From Shimia sp. SK013 (GTDB lineage Bacteria; Pseudomonadota; Alphaproteobacteria; Rhodobacterales; Rhodobacteraceae), in contig NZ_LAJH01000021.1 of the NCBI RefSeq assembly GCF_001292625.1, positions 289,494-353,493 of the forward strand: a stretch of DNA of 64,000 bases. The letters are read 5' to 3'. The position numbers were made by a program, and so were the translations under genes. Below, piece after piece: positions 9,434 to 18,059 of this stretch (its first letter is position 1; every line of letters begins with the position of its first letter). The notes below the pieces were generated by a model, which saw only the letters and a list, made by a program, of their open reading frames with translations, had not been told where the DNA came from and did no database searches.

Positions 9434-10480
9434 ATGTCGATCAGTTTCTGGGCGCGAGAAGATCAGAAAAACGGACAGGACAAAAATGTGGATCTCACCG
9501 ACGAGGACGCGGTCGAAATCACCTTTGTCAAAGACGGGCCTGATGGAAATCTCGTGCTTGAGGGCAATGGTGGCGAACCAGATCCCAACACCAAAGTTGT
9601 GATCGATGGCGTCGAATACGAATTTGTCTTTGAGATGACCGCAGAGTTGGACGACGGGAGCAACGTGCCGGATGAGTTTGACGACGCAGAAGTGGCTATG
9701 ATCACCATTCTGGATTATCCCGAACCCGGCGATGAAACCCGTTTTATGTTCTTGCCGGACGCAGATGCCAGCGAAGACGACATGAACGAGTTTGGCCACA
9801 AGAAATTCAAACTCAACGACGTGGATCGGCACCCCGATGACCTGCCGGTGTGTTTTGTCGCGGGCACTTTGATTGACACGCCGTTTGGTGCCAAACCGAT
9901 CGAGATGTTGCAAGCAGGCGATCGCGTGATGCTGGCGGATGGGCGCAGCAAACGGATTTTGATGGCGGTGCACAGCCGGTTCAGCTTTGGTGATTTGGTC
10001 CGAAAACCTGCGTTGCGCCCCGTGTGTATCGAGGCACAGAGCCTCGGCAGGGGGCTCCCGCATCGTGACCTTTGGGTGTCGCAACAGCATCGCATTGTGC
10101 TGCGCGGCTGGCAGGTGGAAATGATGTCCGGCACATCCGAAGCTTTTGCCCATGCCGGACATATCACGCCCGCGCCGGGCTTGCCTGATCTGTCCTGGCG
10201 GCATGGCGTGACTTACGTGCATTTGCTGTTGGACGGACACGAGATTCTGATTGCCAATGGGGCCGAAGCAGAGAGCCTTTTCTTGGGCACGCAAGCGATG
10301 CAGACAATGGCGCCGCACGCGCGTGCGCAAGTGTCTCAGTTGATGTCGGAGCGTCCCGACCTGTTGGCCCAATTTCAGGGAACGGCATTGCCGGACTTGA
10401 AGGCACATGAAGCCCGTATTTGGGCCAGAATGGTTACGGGAGAGCCGGTGTTTCGCGAACTCGTGGCACAGGCCGCCTAA
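9434..10480 (+). CDS. Hint (hedgehog/intein)-domain protein with acidic N-terminal region
   Basis: A 348-residue protein. Residues 1–138 are very rich in Asp/Glu and look like a small calcium-binding or adhesive domain. From Cys140 a Hint domain begins (CFVAGTLIDTPFG), followed by EMLQAGDRVMLADG and a late block VSQQHRIVLRG. Hint domains can self-cleave at this Cys; many roseobacter proteins have a Hint domain at the C-terminus of secreted proteins. No signal peptide or RTX glycine repeats are visible, so secretion would need a C-terminal type I signal. The ATG at 9434 is chosen for the AGAGG just upstream; an in-frame ATG at 9329 lacks one. It converges with and overlaps the TetR gene by 4 bases. 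Confidence 0.8.
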   Translation: MSISFWAREDQKNGQDKNVDLTDEDAVEITFVKDGPDGNLVLEGNGGEPDPNTKVVIDGVEYEFVFEMTAELDDGSNVPDEFDDAEVAMITILDYPEPGDETRFMFLPDADASEDDMNEFGHKKFKLNDVDRHPDDLPVCFVAGTLIDTPFGAKPIEMLQAGDRVMLADGRSKRILMAVHSRFSFGDLVRKPALRPVCIEAQSLGRGLPHRDLWVSQQHRIVLRGWQVEMMSGTSEAFAHAGHITPAPGLPDLSWRHGVTYVHLLLDGHEILIANGAEAESLFLGTQAMQTMAPHARAQVSQLMSERPDLLAQFQGTALPDLKAHEARIWARMVTGEPVFRELVAQAA

Positions 10481-11070
10481 GCGTTGGGTGTCAGCCAGGC
10501 CCGCAGGTAGATCGCGAGGCGTTCCTGTGGGTCGACAGAATTGTGCAACGCGCAGAACACCAATGAAATCGCTTGAACAACAAAGGCTTGCACGCCCTCG
10601 GCCTGCAGGTCTGGAGAGATATCCCTGCGAAATGGCATGTCGGCAAGCCAAGTCGCCGTGACCTCGGCCTGACGTCCGAAGGTCGTGGCGATGGGGCCAA
10701 TCCCGGCATTGGCGGCGGCGCCGGAGTGGCGCAAGATCACATCAAACACGTAGCGCTCGCAGCTCATGAATTTGACCAGAGGCATAAGGGCGGCGGCCAT
10801 CCCGTCGATGGTTTCGGGCACGCCTTGCGCCTCGATCATATCGAGGTGCCGGTCGATCTCCGCGCCGATCAGTTGATCCATCAGCGCGTCTTTGTCTTTG
10901 AAATGGGCAAAGAAAGTGCCTTTGGCGACACCGGCGCGCAGCACGACCTCTTCGACGCGCAGGGCCTCGTAACCGTTCTCGGTGATAACGGCGTTGGCCG
11001 CGTCCAAAAGCTTGGCGCGGGTTTTTAAGGTGCGTTGTTGAATTGCGCGGGCCATGGCCTGTTTTGGCAT
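10477..11070 (-). CDS. TetR/AcrR family transcriptional regulator
   Basis: A 197-residue repressor with an N-terminal TetR helix-turn-helix: LLDAANAVITENGYEALRVEEV, then AGVAKGTFFAHFKDKDALMDQL, within residues 20–70. The C-terminal ligand domain is not recognisable to a class. The gene is divergent from a quinone reductase gene, and three copies of TGACCGYGGTCA lie between them, the nearest 7 bases from this start, so it very likely represses itself and the reductase. Start could instead be the ATG at 11055 (MARAIQQ), which has a slightly better upstream sequence. Confidence 0.9.
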   Translation of the reverse strand: MPKQAMARAIQQRTLKTRAKLLDAANAVITENGYEALRVEEVVLRAGVAKGTFFAHFKDKDALMDQLIGAEIDRHLDMIEAQGVPETIDGMAAALMPLVKFMSCERYVFDVILRHSGAAANAGIGPIATTFGRQAEVTATWLADMPFRRDISPDLQAEGVQAFVVQAISLVFCALHNSVDPQERLAIYLRAWLTPNA

Positions 11071-11076
11071 GATTTA

Positions 11077-11088
11077 TGACCGCGGTCA
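11077..11088. promoter_or_regulatory. TetR-type operator, copy 1
   Basis: TGACCGCGGTCA, a perfect 12-bp palindrome placed 7 bases from the tetR-family ATG, where it would block that gene's own expression. Identical to copy 2. Confidence 0.8.
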
Positions 11089-11098
11089 AATTAGATAT

Positions 11099-11110
11099 TG
11101 ACCGCGGTCA
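11099..11110. promoter_or_regulatory. TetR-type operator, copy 2
   Basis: TGACCGCGGTCA, identical to copy 1 and centred 22 bp from it, about two helical turns, so two dimers could sit on the same face of the DNA. Confidence 0.8.
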
Positions 11111-11129
11111 TTTTTTTGTGCATTTAAAT

Positions 11130-11141
11130 TGACCGTGGTCA
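11130..11141. promoter_or_regulatory. TetR-type operator, copy 3
   Basis: TGACCGTGGTCA, one base off a perfect palindrome, centred 31 bp from copy 2 and 19 bases upstream of the quinone reductase ATG. Confidence 0.75.
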
Positions 11142-11159
11142 CTTTAGAAGGGAATCGCA

Positions 11160-11753
11160 ATGACTGGGAAACGTATTTTTGTATTGAACGGGCATCCGGC
11201 AGCGGAAAGTCTGACGGGCAGCGTGGCGCAAAGTTATGCGGATGCGGCGCGCAAATCAGGGCATGATGTGCGCGTTGTGAACCTGCATGATCTGGAGTTT
11301 GATCCGGACTATGGCTTTGGCGGCTATGTGAACCAGAAACCCTTGGAGCCGGATCTTGAGGCGGTGCTGGCTGATATTGAGTGGTCCGAGCATGTGGTTG
11401 TTGCTACGCCGATGTGGTGGGGCGGCTTGCCAGCAAAACTAAAAGGTCTGTTTGATCGGGCCTTGCTGCCTGGACGCACGTTTGACACGCGCAACACAAC
11501 AAAGCTGGGCTTGCCTGCGCCGCTTTTGACGGGACGCACAGGGCGGGTTCTGTTGTTGTCAGACACACCGGGGTGGTTTTTCCGGCTGTTTTACCGCAAC
11601 GCAATGATTGTGCAGATCCGGCAGCAAATTCTGGAGTTTGTCGGGATCAAGCCGGTGAAAGTCACGCAGTTCAACGGCGCCAGCCATCCCAAAGCGGGGC
11701 AGGTTGATCGCTGGATCAAGCAGGCGGCAAAGGCCGGTGCTCAGGCATCCTGA
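11160..11753 (+). CDS. Flavodoxin-fold NAD(P)H:quinone oxidoreductase
   Basis: A 197-residue flavoprotein of the NQO1/ModaB-like group that reduces quinones by two electrons. It shows the N-terminal phosphate loop region IFVLNGHPAAESL, the TPMWWGGLPAKLKGLFDR substrate/dimer segment typical of the family, and GRTGRVLLLSDTPGW. ATG at 11160 has GAAGGGA 7 bases upstream. It is divergent from a TetR regulator across three operators, so induction by quinones or electrophiles is likely. A strong terminator follows. Confidence 0.88.
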   Translation: MTGKRIFVLNGHPAAESLTGSVAQSYADAARKSGHDVRVVNLHDLEFDPDYGFGGYVNQKPLEPDLEAVLADIEWSEHVVVATPMWWGGLPAKLKGLFDRALLPGRTFDTRNTTKLGLPAPLLTGRTGRVLLLSDTPGWFFRLFYRNAMIVQIRQQILEFVGIKPVKVTQFNGASHPKAGQVDRWIKQAAKAGAQAS

Positions 11754-11763
11754 GCGCAAAAGA

Positions 11764-11795
11764 AAGGGGCCTGACGCGTGTGCATCAGGCCCCTT
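11764..11795 (+). terminator. Terminator between quinone reductase and saccharopine operon
   Basis: Perfect 11-bp inverted repeat AAGGGGCCTGA / TCAGGCCCCTT with a 10-base loop, 10 bases after the reductase stop and 14 bases before the convergent stop at 11810. It can act on both strands. Confidence 0.82.
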
Positions 11796-11809
11796 CTCGT
11801 TGAATGTGA

Positions 11810-12952
11810 TCAGGCGGTGTGATCGACGATCTGCATATGCTGCGCCAAGGTGGCGATGTGGTCCAGCCAGTCATTGAACAACGCAGGCTCCGACGGGGCC
11901 GCATGAACGCCGGGGGCAATTTTGCCGTCCAGAACCGATTCAATTGCCAGCGACACAGGAATGGACACCAGTCGCGCCATCGCGGTACCGCGCTCGTCGC
12001 CCCATGCGTCCATTGCGTAGGTCTTGTGATAGACTTCGGTGCCGTCTTTTTCGGCCTTCAGCCCAACGCAAAGGATCACGCGGTCTGGCTCGCCTTCGTC
12101 GTAAGAATTCTCGGTCCAGAACTGGTCCGACATCTCCTTCAGGCGCGCGTCGCCTTCGGGGCCGGTCAGGGTTTCGATTTCGCGAAATACGTCGCCCCAG
12201 GCTTCGGTCCAGCCGTTCAAACGCAACGTGCCGCGCACAAACTCCTTCACGGTCCAGTCTGGGTCGAACTTGTAGTCTTCCATGAAGGGAATGCTGTCGC
12301 GGTTTGGGTAAACCTCGAAGGTTTCCGGCGTATCAAGCGGCGCCTGATAGCTGGAGATTGCGCCCCACGGGCGGTTCACATCCAACGGTTTGCCGTCGCG
12401 GATCGAGCGGGACGGCGAGCGCAAGGCCTTGAGCACACCCAGAGGCGACCAGCTGAATTTGTAGCGGAACGGGTTGGCCACTTTGGGCACGCCGCCGCAA
12501 TAACTTTTGAAGCTCAGGGTGTTGTCGCCAGCGTAGGCATCGGAGGCGCGATAGTCGGCGATCAATGCGTGGGCCATCAGGTGGTCGATGCCGGGATCAA
12601 GGCCCACTTCGTTGACGCAGGCGACACCGGCTACCTTGGCTTTGGCATCCAGCGCCTTCATTTCCGGCGCGATGTAGGACGAGCTGACAAAGTTTGCGCC
12701 CTTAGTGATGCAAAGTTCGGCCAGCGGCACGTGCCAGTCACCTGGCAGCATCGACACAACAACGTCGTCGGCCTCAAGCACCGCGCCCAGGGCGTCGATG
12801 TCAAAGGCGCGAATGTCGGAGGCCAGATCGCCGACGGCCTCTTGGGCTTTCTCGATTGTCCGGTTCCAGACAGTGACAGAGCGGCCTTGTTCAAGCAGGC
12901 GACGCAGGCCGGGAATGGCCGACAGGCCGGTGCCACACCAATGAATGGTCAT
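11810..12952 (-). CDS. Saccharopine dehydrogenase family protein (glutamate-forming type)
   Basis: Likely oxidises saccharopine to 2-aminoadipate-6-semialdehyde and glutamate. The 380-residue protein opens with a Rossmann motif (IHWCGTGLSAIPGLRRLL) and has VVSMLPGDWHVPLAELC and NEVGLDPGIDHLMAH, hallmarks of LYS9/AASS C-terminal-type enzymes. It follows the lysine-forming-type partner by 13 bases, with AGGGGAGA before the ATG, so the two form an operon. Together they give the saccharopine route; with no other lysine genes nearby, degradation is more likely than synthesis. Confidence 0.88.
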   Translation of the reverse strand: MTIHWCGTGLSAIPGLRRLLEQGRSVTVWNRTIEKAQEAVGDLASDIRAFDIDALGAVLEADDVVVSMLPGDWHVPLAELCITKGANFVSSSYIAPEMKALDAKAKVAGVACVNEVGLDPGIDHLMAHALIADYRASDAYAGDNTLSFKSYCGGVPKVANPFRYKFSWSPLGVLKALRSPSRSIRDGKPLDVNRPWGAISSYQAPLDTPETFEVYPNRDSIPFMEDYKFDPDWTVKEFVRGTLRLNGWTEAWGDVFREIETLTGPEGDARLKEMSDQFWTENSYDEGEPDRVILCVGLKAEKDGTEVYHKTYAMDAWGDERGTAMARLVSIPVSLAIESVLDGKIAPGVHAAPSEPALFNDWLDHIATLAQHMQIVDHTA

Positions 12953-12965
12953 GTTTTTTCTCCCC

Positions 12966-14021
12966 TCAGAGGTCTTTGGAATGGGTTATGAAATCCGCCT
13001 CGGCGCGCGTCCAGACGCCGCCCGACAGATCATCAAGTGTCAGAAGTGTTTCGAGCAGCTGCGCGGCGTAATCCTCGGAGCTCTCCACCGGCAGCATAGA
13101 CGGCAGATTGTCGATGGCCATGACGTCTAGCACGGGTGAGTCCGCGACGCGCAAAGCAGGCGCGTCCCAAGTTGTGGCGCGGTCATAGACCGGCACCGGG
13201 TTGTAGTCGCTGTCGGGATCGCATGCCACATCGCCAATCGCGGTGAGCGCGCGGTCCGCCGCGAGTGCGGCTTTGGGCACGAACACAGGTGTGCCGGGGC
13301 GCGCGAAGATGCAGTTCAGAAACAGATCATGAGCGAGGATTTGCGGGAAAGGACCGCCAGTTGCTGTTTCCGCCATATCCCATTTGGTCACGCTGCAGCC
13401 CATCGCCTCTAGCAGGTCCGCAGCGCCGGTGCCGACGCGGCCCATTGCGCCGATCACAATGGCAGTGGGTCGGTTGGTTGCCAGCGCATCAAGTTCAGCA
13501 TTCAGGTCCGACAACAAGGCGTCTTTGCCAGCATACACACCCACAGGTCCGCAGATCTCGCTGCGCTGCTGGGCGGCCCAGCTTTTGAGCGTGACGGCCG
13601 CGCCGGCATAGCCGGCCCAATAGCCAAAGGCCGCAACACGGCGACCGGTTTCGTTTACGAGGTATTCAAGATCATAGAGGGTACCGCCGCCCGCCTTAAA
13701 GCGTTTCAGAAGTGCGACGCCGGAGTGCTGACCCTTGAAGGCGTGGCCAAACATGATGTGTCGATGCGGCAAGGGGGTGCCGTCTTCGGGAAGCTCTTTG
13801 AGACCGAATATGATGGCATCGCGCGACGCGTCCGGCCAGCTGTTTTCGGCCGCGATTTCGCAGCCTGCTTCGATGTAGCCTTCAAGCCCGATCGCACGTA
13901 CGGAGCTTTGCTCAACGGTTACGCGGATGCCTTTTTCTACAAGCGCCTTGGCGCCTTCGGGGGTGAGCCCCACCCGTTCCTCATTTGGCCGCTGCTCGGC
14001 ACGCACCCAAAGATGTGTCAT
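12966..14021 (-). CDS. Saccharopine dehydrogenase, lysine-forming / lysine-ketoglutarate reductase type
   Basis: Condenses lysine with 2-oxoglutarate to saccharopine, or the reverse. The 351-residue protein has the alanine-dehydrogenase-like N-terminus of LYS1 enzymes (THLWVRAEQRPNEERVGLTP), HIMFGHAFKGQHS, and a nucleotide-binding segment IVIGAMGRVGTGAADLLEAMG. Start at 14021 (MTHLWV) is chosen over 14051 because family members begin there and AGAGGA lies 8 bases upstream. First gene of the two-gene saccharopine operon. Confidence 0.88.
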   Translation of the reverse strand: MTHLWVRAEQRPNEERVGLTPEGAKALVEKGIRVTVEQSSVRAIGLEGYIEAGCEIAAENSWPDASRDAIIFGLKELPEDGTPLPHRHIMFGHAFKGQHSGVALLKRFKAGGGTLYDLEYLVNETGRRVAAFGYWAGYAGAAVTLKSWAAQQRSEICGPVGVYAGKDALLSDLNAELDALATNRPTAIVIGAMGRVGTGAADLLEAMGCSVTKWDMAETATGGPFPQILAHDLFLNCIFARPGTPVFVPKAALAADRALTAIGDVACDPDSDYNPVPVYDRATTWDAPALRVADSPVLDVMAIDNLPSMLPVESSEDYAAQLLETLLTLDDLSGGVWTRAEADFITHSKDL

Positions 14022-14131
14022 CCTCAGTCCTCTCGATTTTCGCAGAGTCATAGATCAGCCCCGCCCATGCTTGGCAAGGGTCTCCCGCCCGTCGTCGACT
14101 TGTCTGTGACAAGGCTCCTCCGGTTGGGCAT

Positions 14132-14150
14132 GGCTCAGCTGCGCTGAGCC
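14132..14150. repeat. Tight hairpin in saccharopine–polA intergenic region
   Basis: GGCTCAGC-TGC-GCTGAGCC, a perfect 8-bp stem with a 3-base loop. No T-run follows, so it is not an obvious terminator. It sits just before a repeated intergenic sequence. Confidence 0.4.
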
Positions 14151-14165
14151 TGTGAGCCGCCTTTG

Positions 14166-14229
14166 CTTTTTTGTTCCTCAAATACCTCGGGGTAGCCGCA
14201 GCTTGCTGTGGCGAAGGGGCGGCGCCCCT
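14166..14229 (+). repeat. Dispersed intergenic repeat, copy A
   Basis: The stretch reads TTTTTTGTTCCTC, AAATACCTCGGGGT, a GC-rich palindromic part around GCTTGCTG, and ends GGGGCGGCGCCCC. Copy B at 30062–30120 has the same order of blocks in the same orientation. Both are outside genes, which suggests a dispersed element rather than coding conservation. Confidence 0.6.
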
Positions 14230-14306
14230 TTCCCGCAATTTCCGGGTGGCGGCACGGTTGGGGGCGTGGCACAACAGGGCAAAGCAGAACAAAACAGGAG
14301 CGCGCC

Positions 14307-17102
14307 ATGAGTTTTGGTAAAGGATGTCACCTGCATCTGATCGACGGATCGGCCTTTATCTTTCGGGCGTATCACGCGTTGCCGCCTTTGACGCGCAAAT
14401 CCGATGGTTTGCCCATCGGTGCGGTCGCAGGGTTTTGCAATATGTTGCAGCGCTATGTCGAAGACAATGCCGGCCCTGATGCGCCGACGCATGTGGCGGT
14501 GATCTTTGACTATTCCGGCAAGTCGTTTCGCAACGAGATGTATGATCTGTACAAAGCCAACCGTCCACCCGCGCCGGAGGATCTGGTGCCGCAATTCCCG
14601 TTGACGCGGGATGCGACCCGCGCCTTCAACATTGCCTGCAAAGAGGTTGAAGGCTTTGAAGCGGATGACATCATCGCCACGCTTGCCGTTCAGGCGCGTG
14701 AGGCCGGTGGGCGCTGCACGATCATCAGTTCCGACAAAGACCTGATGCAGCTTGTTGGCGGCGGTGTCGAGATGCTGGATGCGATGAAGAACAAGCGTAT
14801 CGACCGCGACGGGGTGCATGAGAAATTTGGCGTCGGACCGGAACGGGTTGTCGATGTGCAAGCGCTTGCGGGTGACAGTGTCGACAACGTACCTGGCGCG
14901 CCGGGCATCGGGATCAAGACCGCCGCTTTGTTGATCAACGAATACGGCGATCTGGAAAGCCTTCTGGACCGCGCCGAAGAGATCAAGCAACCCAAGCGGC
15001 GACAGTCGCTGATCGACAATCGCGCGCAGATCGAATTGTCCAAAAAGCTGGTGCAGCTGGATGAGGGCATGCAGCTGGATTTCACAATCGATGATCTTGA
15101 GGTGCAAGACGCCGATGCCGACACGTTGTTGGGATTCCTGGCCGAGATGGAATTCCGCACCTTGGCCAAACGGGCTGCTGACAAGTTGGGCGTTGACGCG
15201 CCAGTGATCGCAGAGCCTGTGGCGCAAGCATCTGTGGTTGCACAAGAAGAATCCGTGCCGATTGATGCTGCAAAATACGAATGGGTGCAGGACCGCGCGG
15301 CGTTGGACCGCTGGATCGCGCAGATCATGAAGCGCGGCTATGTGGCGGTGGACACGGAAACCAATTCGCTGAACGAGATGGTGGCGGAGCTGGCGGGGAT
15401 TTGTTTGTCGGTGGAGCCGGGCGAGGCGTGCTACATCCCTGTGGGCCACAAAAAAGGTGCCAGCGACGATCTGTTTGGAGGGGATGAGTTGCAGGCGGGG
15501 CAGATGCCTTTGCAAGAGGTACTGGATGCTTTGCAGCCGATGCTTGAGGATGCGTCCGTTCTGAAGATTTTCCAGAACGCGAAATATGACTGCAAGGTGT
15601 TTGCCAACTATAACATCGCCGTCGCGCCGGTGGATGACACGATGTTGCTGAGTTATGCGCTGCACGCCGGTGAGCACAATCACGGGATGGACGCGCTCTC
15701 GGAGCGTTATCTTGGACATCAGCCGATCTCGATCAAAACGCTTTTGGGTACGGGCAAAAGTGCGATCACGTTTGACAAGGTGCCAATCGAAGATGCCGTG
15801 AAATATGCCGCCGAAGATGCGGATGTCACATTGCGTTTGTGGAAGATGTTCAGGCCAAAGCTGCACCAAAAACAGGTGACAACGGTCTATGAAACGCTGG
15901 AACGGCCTTTGGTGCCGGTATTGGCGCAGATGGAGCGGCATGGCATCAAGGTGGACCGTGATACGCTGAGCCGGATGTCCAACGCGTTTGCGCAGAAGAT
16001 GGCCGGATTGGAAGCGGAGATTCACGAGGCCGCCGGACGGTCGTTCAACGTTGGCAGTCCAAAACAGCTTGGCGAGATCCTGTTTGACGAGATGGCGTTG
16101 CCGGGCGGCAAGAAAGGCAAAACCGGGGCCTACGCCACGGGGGTTGATGTACTTGAGGATCTGGCGACCGAACACAGCTTGCCCGGGCTGGTGCTGGATT
16201 GGCGACAGCTGAGCAAGCTCAAGTCGACCTATACTGACGCGTTGCAGACCCATATCAACGCGGACACGGGTCGTGTGCATACGTCGTATGTGCAGACTGG
16301 CGCAAACACGGGGCGTTTGGCCTCGGCTGATCCGAACTTGCAAAACATTCCCGTGCGCTCTGAAGAGGGTCGGCGCATTCGCGAGGCCTTTGTGGCGGAT
16401 GAGGGCAAGACGCTGATCTCGCTTGACTATTCACAGGTTGAGTTGCGAATTTTGGCGCATGTCGCGGAAATTGATGCCTTGAAGGCGGCGTTCCGTGAGG
16501 GACAGGATATCCACGCCATGACCGCATCCGAGGTGTTTGGCGTGCCGATGGATGAGATGACCAGCGACGTGCGAAGCCGCGCGAAGGCGATCAACTTTGG
16601 AGTGATTTACGGCATTTCAGGCTTTGGACTGGCGCGCAATTTGCGCATTCCGCGCGGAGACGCGCAAGATTTCATCAACCGCTATTTTGAGCGCTTCCCC
16701 GGCATTCGGACCTATATGGACGACACCAAGGCCTTTGCCAAAGAGCACGGCTATGTGCAGACGCTGTTTGGTCGCAAAATCCACACGCCGGAGATCAACG
16801 CCAAGGGGCCGCGTGCGAGTTTTGCGTATCGAGCGGCGATCAACGCGCCGATCCAAGGCACGGCGGCCGATATCATCCGCCGCGCGATGGTGCGGATGCC
16901 TGATGCGATCAAGGACCTGCCGGCCAAGATGCTGCTACAGGTGCATGATGAATTGATCTTTGAGGTTGAGGATGCCGCGGTTGATGAGACCATCGCTGTG
17001 GCGCGCGACATAATGCAGGGCGCAGCCGAGCCGGCCGTAAAGCTGGACGTGCCGTTGATTGTGGATGCGGGACAGGGTGCGAATTGGGCCGAGGCGCATT
17101 AA
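14307..17102 (+). CDS. polA: DNA polymerase I
   Basis: Replication and repair polymerase of 931 residues. An N-terminal 5'-3' exonuclease domain occupies about residues 1–290 (LIDGSAFIFRAYHA, GFEADDIIATL, SDKDLMQLV). A 3'-5' exonuclease domain follows, with intact DTETNSLNEM near residue 350, so proofreading is probably kept. The polymerase domain shows motif A DYSQVELRILAH, motif B RSRAKAINFGVIYG and motif C QVHDELIFE. ATG at 14307 is preceded by ACAGGAG; upstream in-frame codons lie in a repeat and lack a site. A small hairpin spans its stop and that of the convergent hyi. Confidence 0.97.
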   Translation: MSFGKGCHLHLIDGSAFIFRAYHALPPLTRKSDGLPIGAVAGFCNMLQRYVEDNAGPDAPTHVAVIFDYSGKSFRNEMYDLYKANRPPAPEDLVPQFPLTRDATRAFNIACKEVEGFEADDIIATLAVQAREAGGRCTIISSDKDLMQLVGGGVEMLDAMKNKRIDRDGVHEKFGVGPERVVDVQALAGDSVDNVPGAPGIGIKTAALLINEYGDLESLLDRAEEIKQPKRRQSLIDNRAQIELSKKLVQLDEGMQLDFTIDDLEVQDADADTLLGFLAEMEFRTLAKRAADKLGVDAPVIAEPVAQASVVAQEESVPIDAAKYEWVQDRAALDRWIAQIMKRGYVAVDTETNSLNEMVAELAGICLSVEPGEACYIPVGHKKGASDDLFGGDELQAGQMPLQEVLDALQPMLEDASVLKIFQNAKYDCKVFANYNIAVAPVDDTMLLSYALHAGEHNHGMDALSERYLGHQPISIKTLLGTGKSAITFDKVPIEDAVKYAAEDADVTLRLWKMFRPKLHQKQVTTVYETLERPLVPVLAQMERHGIKVDRDTLSRMSNAFAQKMAGLEAEIHEAAGRSFNVGSPKQLGEILFDEMALPGGKKGKTGAYATGVDVLEDLATEHSLPGLVLDWRQLSKLKSTYTDALQTHINADTGRVHTSYVQTGANTGRLASADPNLQNIPVRSEEGRRIREAFVADEGKTLISLDYSQVELRILAHVAEIDALKAAFREGQDIHAMTASEVFGVPMDEMTSDVRSRAKAINFGVIYGISGFGLARNLRIPRGDAQDFINRYFERFPGIRTYMDDTKAFAKEHGYVQTLFGRKIHTPEINAKGPRASFAYRAAINAPIQGTAADIIRRAMVRMPDAIKDLPAKMLLQVHDELIFEVEDAAVDETIAVARDIMQGAAEPAVKLDVPLIVDAGQGANWAEAH

Positions 17103-17108
17103 GCGCCT
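17092..17108. terminator. Small hairpin over convergent stops of polA and hyi
   Basis: AGGCGC-ATTAA-GCGCCT. The 6-bp stem spans both stop codons in a 4-base intergenic gap. No T-run is present, so termination here would be weak. Confidence 0.35.
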
Positions 17109-17874
17109 AGGTTACCGAGCGTAGGGTCAACCATCCGAGGCCGCTTTCGGTTGTGCGACCTGAGGGGACATACTCTGCGCTGACGGCACCGTCGTAGCCG
17201 GTGTCGTCCAGCATCTTGAAGAACGCCGGAAAATCGAACGGGCCACCAGCGGGTTCGTGGCGGTCCGGGATGCCGCCGATTTGGATGTGTCCAACGCGGT
17301 GGCCGTGTTTGGCCCAGCACGCGGCCACATCACCGTGGATTTTGTATGCGTGATAGGTGTCGAATTGCAGGGCGAGGTTGGGGGCGGCGACTTCGTCTAG
17401 GATGTCGGCCGCGAGGTCAAAATCGTTGAGGAAATACCCCGGCATGTCGACGTCGTTGATCGGCTCAATGGTCAGTTTCTGTTTTTGAGCAACATCGCTG
17501 GCCCAGAGCAGGTTTTCAACGAATGTGCGGCGCGCTTCCGGACCGGTGGCCGGGCCTGCCATGATGTGTAAAAGCCGGGCTCCGAGCGTTTCTGCGTAGC
17601 GCAGCGCGCGTTTGAAATCGTGCCGGAACCGATCTTGGCATTCGGGTACGGCGGCAAAGCCGCGTGGGCCACCGGTGTAGTTGGGCGGTGGGCAGTTGAT
17701 CAATTCGAGCGACAATGCATTGCGCGACAGAGCGGACTGAACATGCGGGGCGGGCAAGTCGTAGGGAAAGAGCACCTCCACGGCGCCAAATCCGGCGGCC
17801 CTGGCGGCGTCAAAACGGTCTAACTCCGGCAGCTCTTTAAAAAGGAGCGTCAGATTGGCGGCAAAATTGGGCAC
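17107..17874 (-). CDS. hyi: Hydroxypyruvate isomerase family TIM-barrel protein
   Basis: A 255-residue AP-endonuclease-2-type TIM barrel that interconverts hydroxypyruvate and tartronate semialdehyde, or a related 2-oxo sugar acid. Diagnostic segments are NLTLLFKELPELDRFDAA at the start, GFGAVEVLFPYDLPA, NDVDMPGYFL, and HIQIGGIPDRHEP. The related OtnI enzymes (2-oxotetronate isomerases) belong to the same family, which matters because DenD- and LtnD-like genes lie at 52–54 kb. A 6-bp-arm inverted repeat lies 39 bases upstream. Confidence 0.85.
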   Translation of the reverse strand: MPNFAANLTLLFKELPELDRFDAARAAGFGAVEVLFPYDLPAPHVQSALSRNALSLELINCPPPNYTGGPRGFAAVPECQDRFRHDFKRALRYAETLGARLLHIMAGPATGPEARRTFVENLLWASDVAQKQKLTIEPINDVDMPGYFLNDFDLAADILDEVAAPNLALQFDTYHAYKIHGDVAACWAKHGHRVGHIQIGGIPDRHEPAGGPFDFPAFFKMLDDTGYDGAVSAEYVPSGRTTESGLGWLTLRSVT

Positions 17875-17912
17875 TTGTTAATCTCCTAAGTATTTCATAG
17901 CTCGGGAAAATC

Positions 17913-17929
17913 CGACCTGTCAAAGGTCG
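17913..17929. promoter_or_regulatory. Inverted repeat upstream of hyi, candidate operator
   Basis: CGACCT-GTCAA-AGGTCG, a perfect 6-bp inverted repeat with a 5-base spacer in the 185-bp region between hyi and the divergent cupin gene. No regulator is adjacent. Confidence 0.35.
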
Positions 17930-18059
17930 AGTGCGCTTGCATTCAGTTATTGTGAAAATTTGTTAATTCCACACCTGAGCTGCGGGAAATGCGGCCGCTC
18001 TTGTGGGAGATGCAAAAGGCTGCAAGATTTTGGATAGGGGTGAGGACAGGAGAGCGGCA

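Noticed and set aside
14178..16343. 721-codon open frame opposite polA
   Set aside because: It lies wholly against well-supported polA exonuclease and polymerase motifs and has no ribosome site or family resemblance.
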